A stretch of DNA of 52,861 bases from Saprospiraceae bacterium (lineage in GTDB: Bacteria > Bacteroidota > Bacteroidia > Chitinophagales > Saprospiraceae), in assembly GCA_013360405.1 (NCBI GenBank), contig JABWBR010000037.1, forward strand, positions 1-52,861, given 5' to 3'. The position numbers and the translations under genes were made by a program. The notes beneath the pieces were generated by a model, which saw only the letters and a list, made by a program, of their open reading frames with translations, was not told where the DNA came from and did no database searches. This document shows positions 52,221 to 52,861 of this stretch, piece by piece. Numbering within the stretch: position 1 is the first letter of the stretch; the number at the start of each line of letters is the position of its first letter.

Positions 52221-52657
52221 TATTGCTGCTTCCACGTCTTCATCGCAATAGAAAGGGAAATCGAGGGTGACTTAAGCGAAACCGCAGTTTCGTCAAAAGT
52301 AGGGGCGCTCCACTTAACTTTGGGGTTATTTGAAAAACCATAAGGTTCTGTCGGAATACCCAGCGTGTTGGCGTCGAGGCGGCCATTGCCGTTGAGATCC
52401 TGAAAGACGGCTACGGAGTAGCGCCCGTATGCCAGCGCAGGCACCTCCAGCCTGTATTTATCACTGCCCGAATAGGGAAGTATCTTTTCGAAAACGCCGC
52501 CGCTTTTTTTCTTAAAAGCCGTTTCGTTTTGAAATACGGCTACGTGTATATTGCCCCGTTTTTTTACATCGGCTTCAATAGAAATAACCAGACTCCCTGA
52601 ATTATGTGAATTCCCAAGGGCGGCGGTAGCGATTAGAAAGGCGAAGAGATAGTGCAT
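52220..52657 (-). CDS. DUF2141 exported protein
   Basis: The 145-residue protein has a signal peptide (about 17 residues, ending AALG or NSHN) and then the DUF2141 pattern: GSLVISIEAD, HVAVFQNE, the segment YSVAVFQDLNGNGRLD with a calcium-binding-like loop (DLNGNGRLD), and GIPTEPYGFSNNP. The family is periplasmic or secreted and uncharacterised. The stop lies beside a GATGTTT array and the start beside a GTTGTCG array, so the gene is enclosed by two repeat families. Confidence 0.87.
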   Translation of the reverse strand: MHYLFAFLIATAALGNSHNSGSLVISIEADVKKRGNIHVAVFQNETAFKKKSGGVFEKILPYSGSDKYRLEVPALAYGRYSVAVFQDLNGNGRLDANTLGIPTEPYGFSNNPKVKWSAPTFDETAVSLKSPSISLSIAMKTWKQQ

Positions 52658-52861
52658 GTTGTGGGTTGTGGGTTGTCGGTTATCCGTTGTCGGTTATCCG
52701 TTCTCTGTTGTCTGTTATCCGTTGTCGGTTATCCGTTGTCGGTTATCCGTTCTCTGTTGTCTGTTATCCGTTCCTTAACTTATCTTTGCCGGTTAAACTT
52801 AACAGAGAACAGAGAACAGAGAACAGAGAACAGAGAACAGAGAACAGAGAACAGAGAACAG
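52658..52861. repeat. GTTCTCY/AGAGAAC heptamer element, running off the window
   Basis: This is the longest copy. The left arm (52658-52774) contains a 35-base block of five heptamers repeated at 52686-52720 and 52735-52769, giving a 49-base higher-order unit. The core reads CCTTAACTTATCTTTGCCGG, and at least eight AGAGAAC heptamers follow up to the end of the sequence. The left arm starts directly upstream of the DUF2141 start codon. Confidence 0.88.

Overview
The window reads as chromosomal DNA of a Bacteroidota bacterium, most likely a member of the Saprospiria. The support is: a giant SprB-repeat adhesin with a type IX secretion (T9SS) type B C-terminal domain, next to a PorP/SprF partner; a Bacteroidota-type cluster of imelysin, DUF4856, HTTM and TonB-receptor genes; a long S1 protein with an acidic N-terminus; -7 promoter boxes of the form TAnnTTTG; and few Shine-Dalgarno sites. 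Genes are GC-moderate and densely packed. I saw no tRNA, rRNA, CRISPR array, transposase or phage gene.

Layout. 0-2 kb: tsaE and alanine dehydrogenase. 2-8.2 kb: a probable iron (or other metal) uptake operon made of a DUF4856 lipoprotein, an imelysin lipoprotein, an HTTM membrane protein and a TonB-dependent receptor. 8.3-14.5 kb (minus): hflX, then a conserved Bacteroidota envelope operon (sugar nucleotidyltransferase, TPR protein, DUF4292 lipoprotein, degenerate LytM/EnvC protein). 14.7-24.3 kb: rsgA (+), then minus-strand transglutaminase, a 1543-residue exported protein of unknown function, prmA, a DinB-like gene and folD. 24.7-31.3 kb: the SprB-like adhesin and its PorP/SprF partner. 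31.4-39.1 kb: a TIR effector with an N-terminal effector-associated-like domain, rpsA, fadD, a coiled-coil acidic-tail protein and asd. 39.4-46.2 kb: a lamin-tail surface protein, ruvX, def, a SET protein and an exported M14 peptidase. 46.2-52.7 kb: feoAB, an mlaEF-type ABC transporter, an SDR, an M15 peptidase and a DUF2141 protein.

The most striking feature is not a gene. Of 24 gene-to-gene gaps longer than about 50 bases (counting the two window ends), 19 hold a short tandem array (mostly 7-base, sometimes 8- or 10-base units) arranged as inverted arms, or a simple inverted repeat. The sequence families differ from gap to gap. Many arrays begin at or inside the stop codon of the neighbouring gene. 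They are absent from the tight gaps inside operons, and four of the five gaps without one are divergent promoter regions. One family (GTTCTCY/AGAGAAC heptamers) occurs five times with a shared core. In feoB it supplies the last 25 codons, and the same heptamers lie in frame inside the HTTM gene. This looks like a genome-wide punctuation or repeat-expansion system, formally similar to the heptanucleotide STRR arrays of cyanobacteria. Two iron loci (the imelysin operon and feoAB) also share short AT-rich and ATACCTA-N4-TAGGTA palindromic motifs upstream.
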